Origin: JAPSGB01 sp963775185
Lineage (GTDB): Bacteria; Myxococcota_A; Polyangia; Polyangiales; Polyangiaceae
Length of the DNA: 64,000 nt
Assembly (NCBI GenBank): GCA_963775185.1
Contig: CAVZIE010000018.1
Span: forward strand, 124,001 to 188,000
Direction: 5' to 3'
Made by a program: the position numbers and the translations under genes. Each line of letters opens with the position of its first letter. Positions within the stretch are counted from its first letter, which is position 1. The notes beneath the pieces were generated by a model. It had not been told where the DNA came from. It was given only the letters and a program-made list of their open reading frames with translations, and did not search any database. This document shows positions 55,321-63,317 of this stretch, one piece after another.

Positions 55321-55689
55321 ATGATCCAGATGCTGTCGGTGTTGGCCGTGGCGGATAACTCCGGCGCCAAGGTGGTCCAGTGCATCAAGGTGCTGGGCGG
55401 CTCGCGCCGTCGTTACGCCCACCTCGGCGACATCATCGTAGTCAGCGTCAAGGAAGCGCTGCCGAACAGCAAGGTGAAGAAGGGCGACGTGGCCAAGGCC
55501 GTCGTGGTCCGCACCAAGCGCGAGGCACGGCGTCCCGACGGGAGCTACATCAAGTTCGACGAGAACAGCGCGGTGCTCATCAACGCCCAGATGGAGCCGG
55601 TGGGTACGCGCATCTTCGGGCCCGTGGCGCGCGAGCTGCGCGGCAAGCGTTTCATGAAGATCATTTCGCTCGCGCCGGAGGTGCTCTGA
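55321..55689 (+). CDS. rplN: 50S ribosomal protein L14
   Basis: A 122-residue protein of standard length: MIQMLSVLAVADNSGAKVVQCIKVLGG and GRPDGSYIKFDENSAVLIN-like core, then GTRIFGPVARELRGKRFMKIISLAPEVL. Contacts bridge B8 to the small subunit. One-base overlap with rplX (TGATG). Confidence 0.98.
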   Translation: MIQMLSVLAVADNSGAKVVQCIKVLGGSRRRYAHLGDIIVVSVKEALPNSKVKKGDVAKAVVVRTKREARRPDGSYIKFDENSAVLINAQMEPVGTRIFGPVARELRGKRFMKIISLAPEVL

Positions 55690-56012
55690 TGCATCGGCTC
55701 CAGGTAGGCGATCAGGTCGTCGTCATCAGCGGCGTGGACAAGGGCAAGCGCGGCAAGGTCAGCCGCGTACTGCCCGGTGGAAACCGCGTGGTCGTCGAGG
55801 GCGTGAACAGTGTCAAGCGTCACATCCGGGCGACGCCCCAGCGTCCCGGCGGGATTCTCGAGGTCGAGGCTCCCATCTACGCGAGCAAGGTCATGCTGGC
55901 GGATCCCGAATCCGGTCAGCGCACGCGTGTCCGCCACAAGGTGGAAGACGGCAAGAAGGTGCGCGTCGCCGCCAACGAGGGCGCCGCCCCCATTACTCCC
56001 CAGCAGGGTTGA
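55689..56012 (+). CDS. rplX: 50S ribosomal protein L24
   Basis: A 107-residue protein with the KOW motif GDQVVVISGVDKGKRGKVSRV near residues 7-27 and the later RHIRATPQRPGGILEVEAPIYASKVML. Assembly initiator of the large subunit. The ATG overlaps the rplN stop. Confidence 0.97.
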   Translation: MHRLQVGDQVVVISGVDKGKRGKVSRVLPGGNRVVVEGVNSVKRHIRATPQRPGGILEVEAPIYASKVMLADPESGQRTRVRHKVEDGKKVRVAANEGAAPITPQQG

Positions 56013-56015
56013 GCC

Positions 56016-56573
56016 ATGTCTGAAGACACCATCGAGCCTCGGCTCCGAAGCCAGTACGCGAAGGACGTCGTCCCGAAGCTGATGCAGCGCTTCGGCTACA
56101 AGAACCCGATGCAGGTTCCGCAGCTGAAGAAGATCGTCGTCAACATGGGCCTCGGCGAGGCCGTCGCGAATCCGAAGCTCATCGACTCCGCCGTCGAGGA
56201 GGTCACTGCGATCACCGGGCAGAAGCCCGTCGTCACGCGGGCCAAGAAGTCCATCGCCACGTTCAAGCTTCGCGAGAACATGCCGATCGGCGTCAAGGTC
56301 ACGCTGCGTCGCGAGCGCATGTGGGAGTTCCTCGATCGGCTTTTGACGCTCGGCTTGCCGCGCGTCCGCGATTTCCGCGGTACGAGCCCGAAGGCGTTCG
56401 ACGGTGCGGGGAACTACACGCTCGGTCTCAAGGAGCAAATCGTGTTCCCGGAGATCGATTTCGACAAGGTCGCAAACGTCAAGGGAATGAACGTGACGCT
56501 CGTGACAACGGCGAAGACAAACGAGGAAGCCAAGGAGCTTCTCTCCGGGCTCGGGATGCCCTTCAGGAGCTGA
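56016..56573 (+). CDS. rplE: 50S ribosomal protein L5
   Basis: A 185-residue protein: NPMQVPQLKKIVVNMGLGEA, GQKPVVTRAKKSIATFKLRENMPIGVKVTLR and LPRVRDFRGTSPKAFDGAGNYTLGLKEQIVFPEI. Binds 5S rRNA. It is separated from rplX by 3 bases and from rpsN by 1 base. Confidence 0.98.
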   Translation: MSEDTIEPRLRSQYAKDVVPKLMQRFGYKNPMQVPQLKKIVVNMGLGEAVANPKLIDSAVEEVTAITGQKPVVTRAKKSIATFKLRENMPIGVKVTLRRERMWEFLDRLLTLGLPRVRDFRGTSPKAFDGAGNYTLGLKEQIVFPEIDFDKVANVKGMNVTLVTTAKTNEEAKELLSGLGMPFRS

Positions 56574-56574
56574 A

Positions 56575-56760
56575 ATGGCACGTGCATCGCAGTGGGCAAA
56601 GATGAACCGGCCTCCGAAGTTTTCGACCCGGAAGGTGAACCGCTGTCAGGTGTGCGGCCGATCGCGCGCCGTGTACCGCGACTTCAAGCTCTGCCGCGTG
56701 TGCATGCGCATGTTGGCGCTGAAGGGCGAGCTGCCGGGCGTTACGAAGGCGAGTTGGTGA
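56575..56760 (+). CDS. rpsN: 30S ribosomal protein S14, zinc-binding (type Z)
   Basis: A 61-residue protein. NRCQVCGRSRAVYRDFKLCRVCMRMLALKGELPGVTKASW contains the two CxxC zinc pairs (CQVC, CRVC) of the short form, unlike the longer Cys-less enteric form. Normal spc-operon position. Confidence 0.97.
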   Translation: MARASQWAKMNRPPKFSTRKVNRCQVCGRSRAVYRDFKLCRVCMRMLALKGELPGVTKASW

Positions 56761-56764
56761 GATC

Positions 56765-57172
56765 ATGATGACCGATCCGGTTTCGGACATGCTGGCGCGC
56801 ATCCGCAACGCGGCCCTCGCTCGCCACGAGTTCACGCGTGTCCCTGCCAGCAGGATGAAGAAGGCGATCGCCGAGCTGCTGAAGCAGGAAGGGTACATTT
56901 CCGACGTGCGGTCGGAAGAGTGGGGCCCGAAGAAGCGCCAGACGCTGACGATCACATTGAAGTACGGCCACGACCGCGGCTCGGCCGCGGCGTTCCGCGG
57001 CATTCGTCGTGTCTCCAGGCCGGGTCGGCGCGTGTACGTTCGTCACGACGAGATTCCGCGCGTGCTGAGCGGTTTGGGCGTATCGATTCTGAGCACGTCG
57101 CACGGACTGATGACGGACAAGCAGGCTCGCGAGCGCAAGGTCGGCGGCGAGCTCCTGTGCGAGGTGTGGTGA
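56765..57172 (+). CDS. rpsH: 30S ribosomal protein S8
   Basis: A 135-residue protein: DPVSDMLARIRNAALARHEFTRVPASRMKK and the C-terminal STSHGLMTDKQARERKVGGELLCEVW. S8 binds 16S rRNA and in E. coli represses the spc operon. Two adjacent ATGs are at 56765 and 56768. The stop overlaps the rplF ATG by one base. Confidence 0.97.
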   Translation: MMTDPVSDMLARIRNAALARHEFTRVPASRMKKAIAELLKQEGYISDVRSEEWGPKKRQTLTITLKYGHDRGSAAAFRGIRRVSRPGRRVYVRHDEIPRVLSGLGVSILSTSHGLMTDKQARERKVGGELLCEVW

Positions 57173-57756
57173 TGACGACCCAGGCGCAAGCGATGACGAA
57201 GGAGTCGCGCGTCGGCAAACGGCCGATCGCCGTTCCGAAGGGCGTGACCGTCAACGTCAGCGGTCAGACCGTCGACGTGCAGGGGCCGAAGGGCAAGCTG
57301 TCGTTCGCGCTCCCCGAGCGCATCGACATCGCGCGGGTGGGCGACACGCTCAAGGTCACCAGCACCGCGCCCGGTCGCGACGGCGTACGCCTGCAGGGCC
57401 TGGGCTGGGCGCTGCTGTCCAGCGTGGTCAAGGGCGCGGCGGTCGGCTACGAGCGCATCCTCGAGCTGGTCGGCACCGGCTATCGCTGCGAGGTCAAGGG
57501 CAAGACCGTCACCCTGCAGCTCGGCTTCTCGCATCCCACGGCGTACGATCTGCCGGAGGGGGTGACGGGCGTCGTTACGCCGGACTCCAAGGGCACGCAG
57601 CTCGTCTTGTCCTCGGCCAACAAGGCCCTGCTGGGTCAGGTCGCCGCCTCCATTCGTGGAATCCGTCCGCCCGAACCCTACGGCGGAAAGGGCGTCCGCT
57701 ACCGGGGCGAGAACGTCCGCCGCAAGGCAGGCAAGGCCGGCAAGGGCCGGAAGTAG
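57172..57756 (+). CDS. rplF: 50S ribosomal protein L6
   Basis: A 194-residue protein: SRVGKRPIAVPKGVTVNVSGQTVDVQGPKGKL, VKGAAVGYERILELVGTGYR and the C-terminal signature KALLGQVAASIRGIRPPEPYGGKGVRYRGE. The ATG at 57172 is coupled to rpsH; an ATG at 57193 (TKESRVGK) is closer to the usual N-terminus. Sits next to the sarcin-ricin loop. Confidence 0.97.
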   Translation: MTTQAQAMTKESRVGKRPIAVPKGVTVNVSGQTVDVQGPKGKLSFALPERIDIARVGDTLKVTSTAPGRDGVRLQGLGWALLSSVVKGAAVGYERILELVGTGYRCEVKGKTVTLQLGFSHPTAYDLPEGVTGVVTPDSKGTQLVLSSANKALLGQVAASIRGIRPPEPYGGKGVRYRGENVRRKAGKAGKGRK

Positions 57757-57770
57757 TACGGAGACAGCCG

Positions 57771-58127
57771 ATGACAGCCCTCACAGGTCGACAGAAGCGC
57801 AAGTTCCGTATCAGGAACAAGATCTCCGGAGCGGTGGAGCGCCCGCGGCTCACCGTCTTCCGCAGCGCACGGCATATCTACGCGCAGGTCGTGGACGATA
57901 CGTCGGGGCGCACGCTCGCGTCCGCCTCGACGCTGTCGCGGGATCTGCGGGGCACGCTGGAAAGCGACAACAAGACGGACGCTGCGAAGAAGGTCGGTGC
58001 CCTGATCGCGCGGGTCTGCATCGAGAAGAAGATCGAAAAGGTCGTGTTCGATCGCAACGGATACCTCTATCACGGGCGGGTCAAGGCGTTGGCCGACGCG
58101 GCGCGCGAAGCGGGCCTCTCGTTCTGA
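57771..58127 (+). CDS. rplR: 50S ribosomal protein L18
   Basis: A 118-residue protein: RKFRIRNKISGAVERPRLTVFRSARHIYAQVVDD and FDRNGYLYHGRVKALADAAREAGLSF. Binds 5S rRNA with L5. 14 bases after rplF. Confidence 0.97.
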   Translation: MTALTGRQKRKFRIRNKISGAVERPRLTVFRSARHIYAQVVDDTSGRTLASASTLSRDLRGTLESDNKTDAAKKVGALIARVCIEKKIEKVVFDRNGYLYHGRVKALADAAREAGLSF

Positions 58128-58141
58128 CCAAGGAAACAACG

Positions 58142-58726
58142 ATGGCATTCGAACAGCTGGACGAGGAAAAGCTCAAGGAGCGCGTCATCCACATCAACCG
58201 CGTCGCAAAGGTGGTCAAGGGTGGACGTCGCTTCAGCTTCTCCGCGCTCGTGGTCGTCGGTGACGAGGCCGGGCATGTGGGCGTCGGCCTGGGCAAGGCC
58301 AACGAGGTGCCGGAGGCGATCCGCAAGGGCAACGACCAGGCGCGGAAGAATCTGTTCAAGGTTCCGATGATCGGCGCCACCGTCCCGCACACCGTCGTTG
58401 GCGTGTTCGGGGCCGGCAAGGTGTTGCTCAGGCCGGCCGCCCCCGGTACGGGCGTCATCGCCGGCGGCGCGGTGCGCGCCGTCGTCGAGTCGGCGGGCAT
58501 CCAGGACATCCTGAGCAAGTGCCTGGGCACGAGCAACAAGCACAACGTGGTCAACGCCACGATCGAGGCGCTGCGTATGCTTCGCGCGCCGGAGGATGTG
58601 GCGGCGGCCCGCGGCAAGCAGGTCGACGAGATCACGACCGACTACCCCGTCGCGGCGACGAGCGCGAAGGCCGCCGTCGCGGCGTCGATCGTCGCGTCGA
58701 CCCACGACGGAGGCCTCACGTCATGA
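58142..58726 (+). CDS. rpsE: 30S ribosomal protein S5
   Basis: A 194-residue protein: LKERVIHINRVAKVVKGGRRFSFSALVVVGDEAGHVGVGLGKANEVPEAIRKG and the second domain VFGAGKVLLRPAAPGTGVIAGGAVRAVVESAGIQDILSKCLGTSN. Usual residues of the S5 mRNA helicase loop are kept. The C-terminal 30 residues are Ala-rich. Overlaps rpmD by four bases (ATGA). Confidence 0.98.
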   Translation: MAFEQLDEEKLKERVIHINRVAKVVKGGRRFSFSALVVVGDEAGHVGVGLGKANEVPEAIRKGNDQARKNLFKVPMIGATVPHTVVGVFGAGKVLLRPAAPGTGVIAGGAVRAVVESAGIQDILSKCLGTSNKHNVVNATIEALRMLRAPEDVAAARGKQVDEITTDYPVAATSAKAAVAASIVASTHDGGLTS

Positions 58727-58911
58727 CCGCGAAGCTCACGGTGCGGCAGCGCATCAGCGAGATTGGCCGGCCGCACCCGCAGCGGCGCGTGCTCAAGGGT
58801 CTGGGCTTGCGTGGCCCCGGGTCCAGCGTCACCGTCGACAACACGCCGTCTTTCCGCGGCATGATCAAGAAGGTGATCCATCTCGTCGAGGTGGAGGAGA
58901 AGAAGGCATGA
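58723..58911 (+). CDS. rpmD: 50S ribosomal protein L30
   Basis: A 62-residue protein: KLTVRQRISEIGRPHPQRRVLKGLGLRGPGSSVTVDNTPSFRGMIKKVIHLVEVEE, the L30 pattern. The start overlaps the rpsE stop and the stop overlaps the rplO ATG. Confidence 0.96.
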   Translation: MTAKLTVRQRISEIGRPHPQRRVLKGLGLRGPGSSVTVDNTPSFRGMIKKVIHLVEVEEKKA

Positions 58912-59390
58912 GCGGCATACTCTCGCGGCTGGAGCCTCCCCCCGGCTCGCGCCACTCCGAGAAGCGGATGGGGCGCGGGATCGGAAGCGGCCTCGGCCAG
59001 ACCGGCGGCCGCGGCCAGAAAGGCCAGAAGGCCCGGACCGGCGGCAACATCAACAAGCTGCACTTCCAGGGCGGCCAGACGCCCATGCAGCGGCGCCTGC
59101 CGAAGCGCGGTTTCCGCGTTCCGTTCCCGGTGATCACGGTCGCCGTCAACATCGGCCATCTCGAGCGCTTCGATGCCGGCTCGCAGGTGAACGAGCAGAG
59201 CCTGCGCGATGCCAGGCTCGTGCAGGGACGCGGCGTACGCATCAAGATCCTTGGCGACGGGGAGCTAACCAAGAAGCTCGAAGTCGCCGCCCACGCGTTC
59301 AGCAAGTCCGCAATCTCGAAAATCGAGAAGGCGGGCGGCAAGGTCGTGGTTGTTCCCACCCTAGAGCCCGCTGCCGAGAGCGCTGGCTGA
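58908..59390 (+). CDS. rplO: 50S ribosomal protein L15
   Basis: A 160-residue protein: LSRLEPPPGSRHSEKRMGRGIGSG, the Gly-rich GGRGQKGQKARTGG and FQGGQTPMQRRLPKRGF, then the globular domain. ATGA overlap with rpmD. It is followed by secY after 14 bases, the standard spc arrangement. Confidence 0.98.
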   Translation: MSGILSRLEPPPGSRHSEKRMGRGIGSGLGQTGGRGQKGQKARTGGNINKLHFQGGQTPMQRRLPKRGFRVPFPVITVAVNIGHLERFDAGSQVNEQSLRDARLVQGRGVRIKILGDGELTKKLEVAAHAFSKSAISKIEKAGGKVVVVPTLEPAAESAG

Positions 59391-59404
59391 GAGAAGGGCC
59401 GCGC

Positions 59405-60736
59405 ATGGCCGTCTCTGGCGGGTTCGCGAACATCACCAAAGTGCCGGAGCTGCGCCGGCGCATCACGTTTACGCTCGCGATCATCGCGATCTATCGCGTA
59501 GGCGTGTTCATCACGACGCCGGGCGTGGACCGGAACGTGATGCGCAGCGTCGTCTCTGGACAGCGCGGCCTGCTGGGGCTGTTCAATCTGTTCTCTGGCG
59601 GCGCGCTCGCCAACCTGTCGATCTTCGCGCTCGGCATCATGCCGTACATCTCGGCCAGCATCATCTTGCAGCTGCTCGGGATGGTGTCGAAGCAGGTCGA
59701 GGAGATGCGCAAGGAAGGCGAGGCAGGCCGGCGCAAGCTCGAGCAGTGGACGCGCTACGGAACGATCGTGCTCAGCGCGTTCCAGTCCTTCGGCGTCGCA
59801 CTGTATCTCGAGAACCTGAACAACTCCGACATGGGTGGCGGTCGCTTCGGTGACGTCGTCGCGTCGCCGGGCTGGGGCTTCCGGCTGATGACGATGATCA
59901 CGCTTACCACCGGCACGGCGTTGATCATGTGGCTCGGTGAGCAAGCAACGGAGCGCGGTATCGGCAACGGCATCTCGCTGATCATCTTCGCCAGTATCGT
60001 CAGCCGCATCCCCGACGGCGTCGTGCACTATTTCCAGTCCAACGCCGGCGAGATCAAGCCGCTGAACATCACGATCCTGCTGTTCTTGCTGGGCGTGAGC
60101 ATCGCCGTCGTCGTGTTCTTCGAGAAGGCACAGCGCGAGATCCCGATCCAGTACGCGCGGCGACAAGTCGGACGGCGCATCTATGGCGGGCAGACGGCGC
60201 ATCTGCCGCTGAAGGTGAACATGGCGAGCATGATCCCGCCGATCTTCGCCTCCAGCTTGCTGATGTTTCCGGCCACGCTCGCGAACTTCAACATCCCGGG
60301 CATGTCGAAGTTCAGCTCGGTCTTGAACCGCGGTGACTGGGCGTTCCACACGCTGTTCGCGGTCCTGATCATCTTCTTCTGCTTCTTCTACACAGCCGTC
60401 ACGTTCCAGCCCGTGGAGGTGGCGGACAACCTCAAGAAGCAGCAAGCGAACATCCCGGGCATCCGTCCCGGACGCCAGACGGCCGAGTACATCGACCGGG
60501 TGCTCACGCGCATCACCGTAGGCGGCTCGATCTACGTCGCCGTGATCTGCGTCTTTCCGGCCATCATCACCCAGGCGTTGCGAGTTCCGTTCCAGTTCGG
60601 TGGCACCAGCTTGATGATCGTCGTCGGCGTCGCGCTCGAGACGGTGACGCAGATCGAAGCCCACCTGATTACCCGCAGCTATGAAGGCCTGACCGGCCCG
60701 CGCGTCACACGCCTCAGTGGTCGTCGACCGGCGTGA
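59405..60736 (+). CDS. secY: preprotein translocase subunit SecY
   Basis: A 443-residue membrane protein with about ten helices. FTLAIIAIYRVGVFITTPGV is helix 1, followed by the NLFSGGALANLSIFALGIMPYISASIILQLL plug-side segment typical of SecY, then FEKAQREIPIQYARRQVG and the C-terminal loop QQANIPGIRPGRQTAEYID needed for SecA coupling. It forms the protein-conducting channel with SecE. Its stop overlaps a possible GTG start upstream of adk. Confidence 0.98.
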   Translation: MAVSGGFANITKVPELRRRITFTLAIIAIYRVGVFITTPGVDRNVMRSVVSGQRGLLGLFNLFSGGALANLSIFALGIMPYISASIILQLLGMVSKQVEEMRKEGEAGRRKLEQWTRYGTIVLSAFQSFGVALYLENLNNSDMGGGRFGDVVASPGWGFRLMTMITLTTGTALIMWLGEQATERGIGNGISLIIFASIVSRIPDGVVHYFQSNAGEIKPLNITILLFLLGVSIAVVVFFEKAQREIPIQYARRQVGRRIYGGQTAHLPLKVNMASMIPPIFASSLLMFPATLANFNIPGMSKFSSVLNRGDWAFHTLFAVLIIFFCFFYTAVTFQPVEVADNLKKQQANIPGIRPGRQTAEYIDRVLTRITVGGSIYVAVICVFPAIITQALRVPFQFGGTSLMIVVGVALETVTQIEAHLITRSYEGLTGPRVTRLSGRRPA

Positions 60737-60750
60737 GAGGGGAGGATCCG

Positions 60751-61374
60751 ATGCGACTCGTACTTCTCGGCCCTCCGGCCAGCGGAAAGGGCACACAAGG
60801 GGAAAAGCTCGTGGAGCGCTTCGACGTGCCGAAGATCTCCACCGGCGAGATGCTGCGAGCGTCCCGCGCGGCCGGCGACGAGCTGGGCAAGCGGGCCGAG
60901 AGCTACATGTCGAACGGCAAGCTCGTGCCGGACGAGGTCGTCATCGGCCTGGTGGCCGAGCGTCTCGCGCAGAAGGACGCCGAAAAGGGCTTCATTCTCG
61001 ACGGGTTCCCGAGGACGGTCCCCCAGGCCCAGGCGCTGGAGAAGCTACTTGCCGACCGCGGGACCCCGCTGGACCGCGTTCTCCAGATCGACGTCGCGCG
61101 CGATCTGCTCCTCGAGCGGGCGACATTGCGCCGGACCGATAAACGGACTGGACTCATCTACCACCTCAAGTACAATCCTCCGCCCCCGGGTGCCGAGCTC
61201 GAGCATCGAGCCGACGACCGGGAAGAGACAGTCACGAAGCGTCTCGACGAGTACGAGGCGATGACGGCGGCTTTGCTGCCGTTCTACGAGAAGCTTGGGC
61301 TCCTTCGCCGTGTCGACGGTGTGGGGACTCCGGCAGAAGTTACCGGGCGCATCGAAGACGCGCTCGGGGTGTGA
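60751..61374 (+). CDS. adk: adenylate kinase
   Basis: A 207-residue kinase: P-loop GPPASGKGTQ at residues 7-16, AMP site STGEMLR and FILDGFPRTVPQAQ. The LID region (LRRTDKRTGLIYHLKYNPPPPGAE) has no Cys4 zinc site. It turns ATP + AMP into two ADP. The ATG at 60751 follows GGGGAGG and is preferred over GTG 60733. It follows secY, as in many spc operons, but the usual companion map is absent. The stop overlaps the infA start (GTGA). Confidence 0.97.
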   Translation: MRLVLLGPPASGKGTQGEKLVERFDVPKISTGEMLRASRAAGDELGKRAESYMSNGKLVPDEVVIGLVAERLAQKDAEKGFILDGFPRTVPQAQALEKLLADRGTPLDRVLQIDVARDLLLERATLRRTDKRTGLIYHLKYNPPPPGAELEHRADDREETVTKRLDEYEAMTAALLPFYEKLGLLRRVDGVGTPAEVTGRIEDALGV

Positions 61375-61610
61375 GCCAGGAGGAAGCGGAGACGGACTCG
61401 AAGAGCGAAAACGGCGTCGTTGAAGAGGTGCTACCCAAGGCCATGTACCGGGTGCGGCTCGATGACGGACGAATCGTTCGCGCAGGTCTTGCCTCCTCTT
61501 TGAGACACACAGTGGTTCGATTGATTGCCGGCTCGAACGTCGCAGTGAAACTTTCACCGCACGATCCGGGTCGAGGTCAGATCACGAAGAAGTTCCAGGA
61601 AAAGGCTTGA
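61371..61610 (+). CDS. infA: translation initiation factor IF-1 (divergent)
   Basis: A 79-residue protein, GTG start overlapping the adk stop. The core NGVVEEVLPKAMYRVRLDDGRIVRAG, then GSNVAVKLSPHDPGRGQITKKF is the OB-fold of IF-1. Differences: an acidic N-terminal extension (SQEEAETDSKSE) and RHTVVRLIAG where most IF-1 have KMRMNYIRILPGD. The family and position between adk and rpmJ support the identification. It binds the 30S A site during initiation. Confidence 0.9.
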   Translation: MSQEEAETDSKSENGVVEEVLPKAMYRVRLDDGRIVRAGLASSLRHTVVRLIAGSNVAVKLSPHDPGRGQITKKFQEKA

Positions 61611-61613
61611 GTC

Positions 61614-61727
61614 ATGAAGGTGCGGCCCAGCGTCAAGAAGATTTGCGACAAGTGCAAGGTGATCAAGCGCCGCGGTGTCGTGCGCGTCATCTGCACCAAC
61701 CCCCGCCACAAGCAGCGCCAGGGCTGA
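61614..61727 (+). CDS. rpmJ: 50S ribosomal protein L36, zinc form
   Basis: A 37-residue protein: MKVRPSVKKICDKCKVIKRR and VICTNPRHKQRQG, with zinc ligands CDKC, Cys27 and His32 of the zinc ribbon. Standard place between infA and rpsM. Ribosome-binding site weak. Confidence 0.96.
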   Translation: MKVRPSVKKICDKCKVIKRRGVVRVICTNPRHKQRQG

Positions 61728-61756
61728 GCCCGGATCGCACCAAGAGGAACGAATAG

Positions 61757-62125
61757 ATGGCACGCATCTCCGGAGTCGATCTTCCCCGCCGCAAGGCGAT
61801 CCGCTACGCGCTCCCGTACATCTTCGGAATTGGAGACGCCACGGCGATCGCCATCTGCAAGAAGGCCGGCATCCCAGACACGCGCAAGGTGGACGAGCTC
61901 AGCGAAGCGGACGTCAAGTCGATCCGCGACACGATCGAAGCGAACTTCAAGGTCGAAGGCGACCTCCGCCGGGAGGTTCAGCAGAACATCAAGCGCTTGA
62001 TGGACCTCGGCTGCTACCGCGGCCTTCGTCATCGCAAGGGTCTGCCGGTCAACGGTCAGCGCACCCACACCAACGCGCGCACACGCAAGGGCCCCCGCAA
62101 GGGCGTCATGGCGCGGCGCAAGTAA
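61757..62125 (+). CDS. rpsM: 30S ribosomal protein S13
   Basis: A 122-residue protein: RISGVDLPRRKAIRYALPYIFGIGDATA, and the C-terminal RGLRHRKGLPVNGQRTHTNARTRKGPRKG. Contacts tRNA and bridges B1a/b. It has a GAGG ribosome-binding site. Confidence 0.98.
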   Translation: MARISGVDLPRRKAIRYALPYIFGIGDATAIAICKKAGIPDTRKVDELSEADVKSIRDTIEANFKVEGDLRREVQQNIKRLMDLGCYRGLRHRKGLPVNGQRTHTNARTRKGPRKGVMARRK

Positions 62126-62146
62126 CCAGCGGCATACGGAAAGACC

Positions 62147-62539
62147 ATGGCAGCACCCAAGAAGCGCGCGACGAAGAAGGTGGTCCGGAAGAATATCGGG
62201 ACCGGCATTGCGCACATCAAGTCCACGTTCAACAACACGATCGTCACGATCAGCGACGTCAACGGCAACACGGTGTCGTGGGCGAGCGCTGGCTCGCGCG
62301 GCTTCAAGGGCTCGCGCAAGAGCACGCCGTTCGCCGCACAGCTCGCCGCCGAGGAAGCAGCGCGCCGCGCGATGGAGCACGGCATGCGCTCGGTCGCCGT
62401 GTTCGTTAAAGGTCCTGGCGCGGGGCGCGAAAGCGCGCTTCGTGCCCTGCAGCAGGCGGGCTTCCGCGTCACGCTGATCCGCGACGTCACGCCCATCCCG
62501 CACAACGGTTGTCGCCCGCCGAAGCGCCGCCGGGTTTGA
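62147..62539 (+). CDS. rpsK: 30S ribosomal protein S11
   Basis: A 130-residue protein: GIAHIKSTFNNTIVTISDVNGNTVSWASAGSRGFKGSRKSTPFAAQLAAE and DVTPIPHNGCRPPKRRRV. Platform protein next to S6/S18. 21 bp after rpsM. Confidence 0.98.
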   Translation: MAAPKKRATKKVVRKNIGTGIAHIKSTFNNTIVTISDVNGNTVSWASAGSRGFKGSRKSTPFAAQLAAEEAARRAMEHGMRSVAVFVKGPGAGRESALRALQQAGFRVTLIRDVTPIPHNGCRPPKRRRV

Positions 62540-62552
62540 GAGAGAAGTACTG

Positions 62553-63182
62553 ATGGCACGCTATATCGGAGCAGTCTGCAAACTCTGTCGCCGCGAAGGC
62601 ATGAAGCTCTACCTGAAGGGAGAGCGGTGCTTCACGGAGAAGTGCGCGGTCACCCGTCGCCCGTATCCTCCCGGGCAGCACGGTCAGGGTCGCATCAAGA
62701 TGAGCGAGTACGGTCTCCGGCTGCGCGAGAAGCAGAAGATGCGTCGCATCTACGGCCTGCTCGAGCGGCAGTTCCGGGGCTACTACGGCCAGGCCTCCGG
62801 CATGAAGGGCCGCACCGGCGAGGAGATGCTCGGCGTGCTCGAGCGCCGTCTCGACAACGTGGTCTACCGCATGGGCTTCGCCGCGACGCGCGCGCAGGGC
62901 CGCCAGCTGGTCCGCCACAACCACGTGCTGATCAACGGCAAGCGGGTCAACATCCCGAGCTACCGCGTCAGTCCGAACGACAAGATCGAGGTCCGCGAGA
63001 AGAGCCGGAAGATCGCGTTCGTCCAGGCAGCGATGGCTGCTGCGGACAACCGGCCACGTCCCACCTGGCTCGACGTGGACAAGGAAAACTTCACCGGCGT
63101 GTTCAGGTCGATGCCCGTGCGCGACGAGTTGAACGAGCCGATGGTCCGCGAGCAGTACGTCGTCGAGTACTACTCCAGGTAA
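62553..63182 (+). CDS. rpsD: 30S ribosomal protein S4, zinc-binding form
   Basis: A 209-residue protein: CKLCRREGMKLYLKGERCFTEKCAVTRRPYPPGQHG has the four Cys (CKLC, CFTEKC) of the zinc-binding form, and NVVYRMGFAATRAQGRQLVRHNHVLINGKRVNIPSYRVSPND is the S4 RNA-binding domain. It starts 16S rRNA assembly and in E. coli represses the alpha operon. Confidence 0.98.
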   Translation: MARYIGAVCKLCRREGMKLYLKGERCFTEKCAVTRRPYPPGQHGQGRIKMSEYGLRLREKQKMRRIYGLLERQFRGYYGQASGMKGRTGEEMLGVLERRLDNVVYRMGFAATRAQGRQLVRHNHVLINGKRVNIPSYRVSPNDKIEVREKSRKIAFVQAAMAAADNRPRPTWLDVDKENFTGVFRSMPVRDELNEPMVREQYVVEYYSR

Positions 63183-63317
63183 CGGTTTGTGCTGCCATCC
63201 CGGCAGCTTTGACAAGAGCGAGAAGCGACGCGGGCAGGCCGCGGAGCGCATGCGGAGAGCGGGTTCTCCCAGCGCTCGGGACGGTCGCGCGAACCCCGAA
63301 CCAAGAGGAGCACACCC

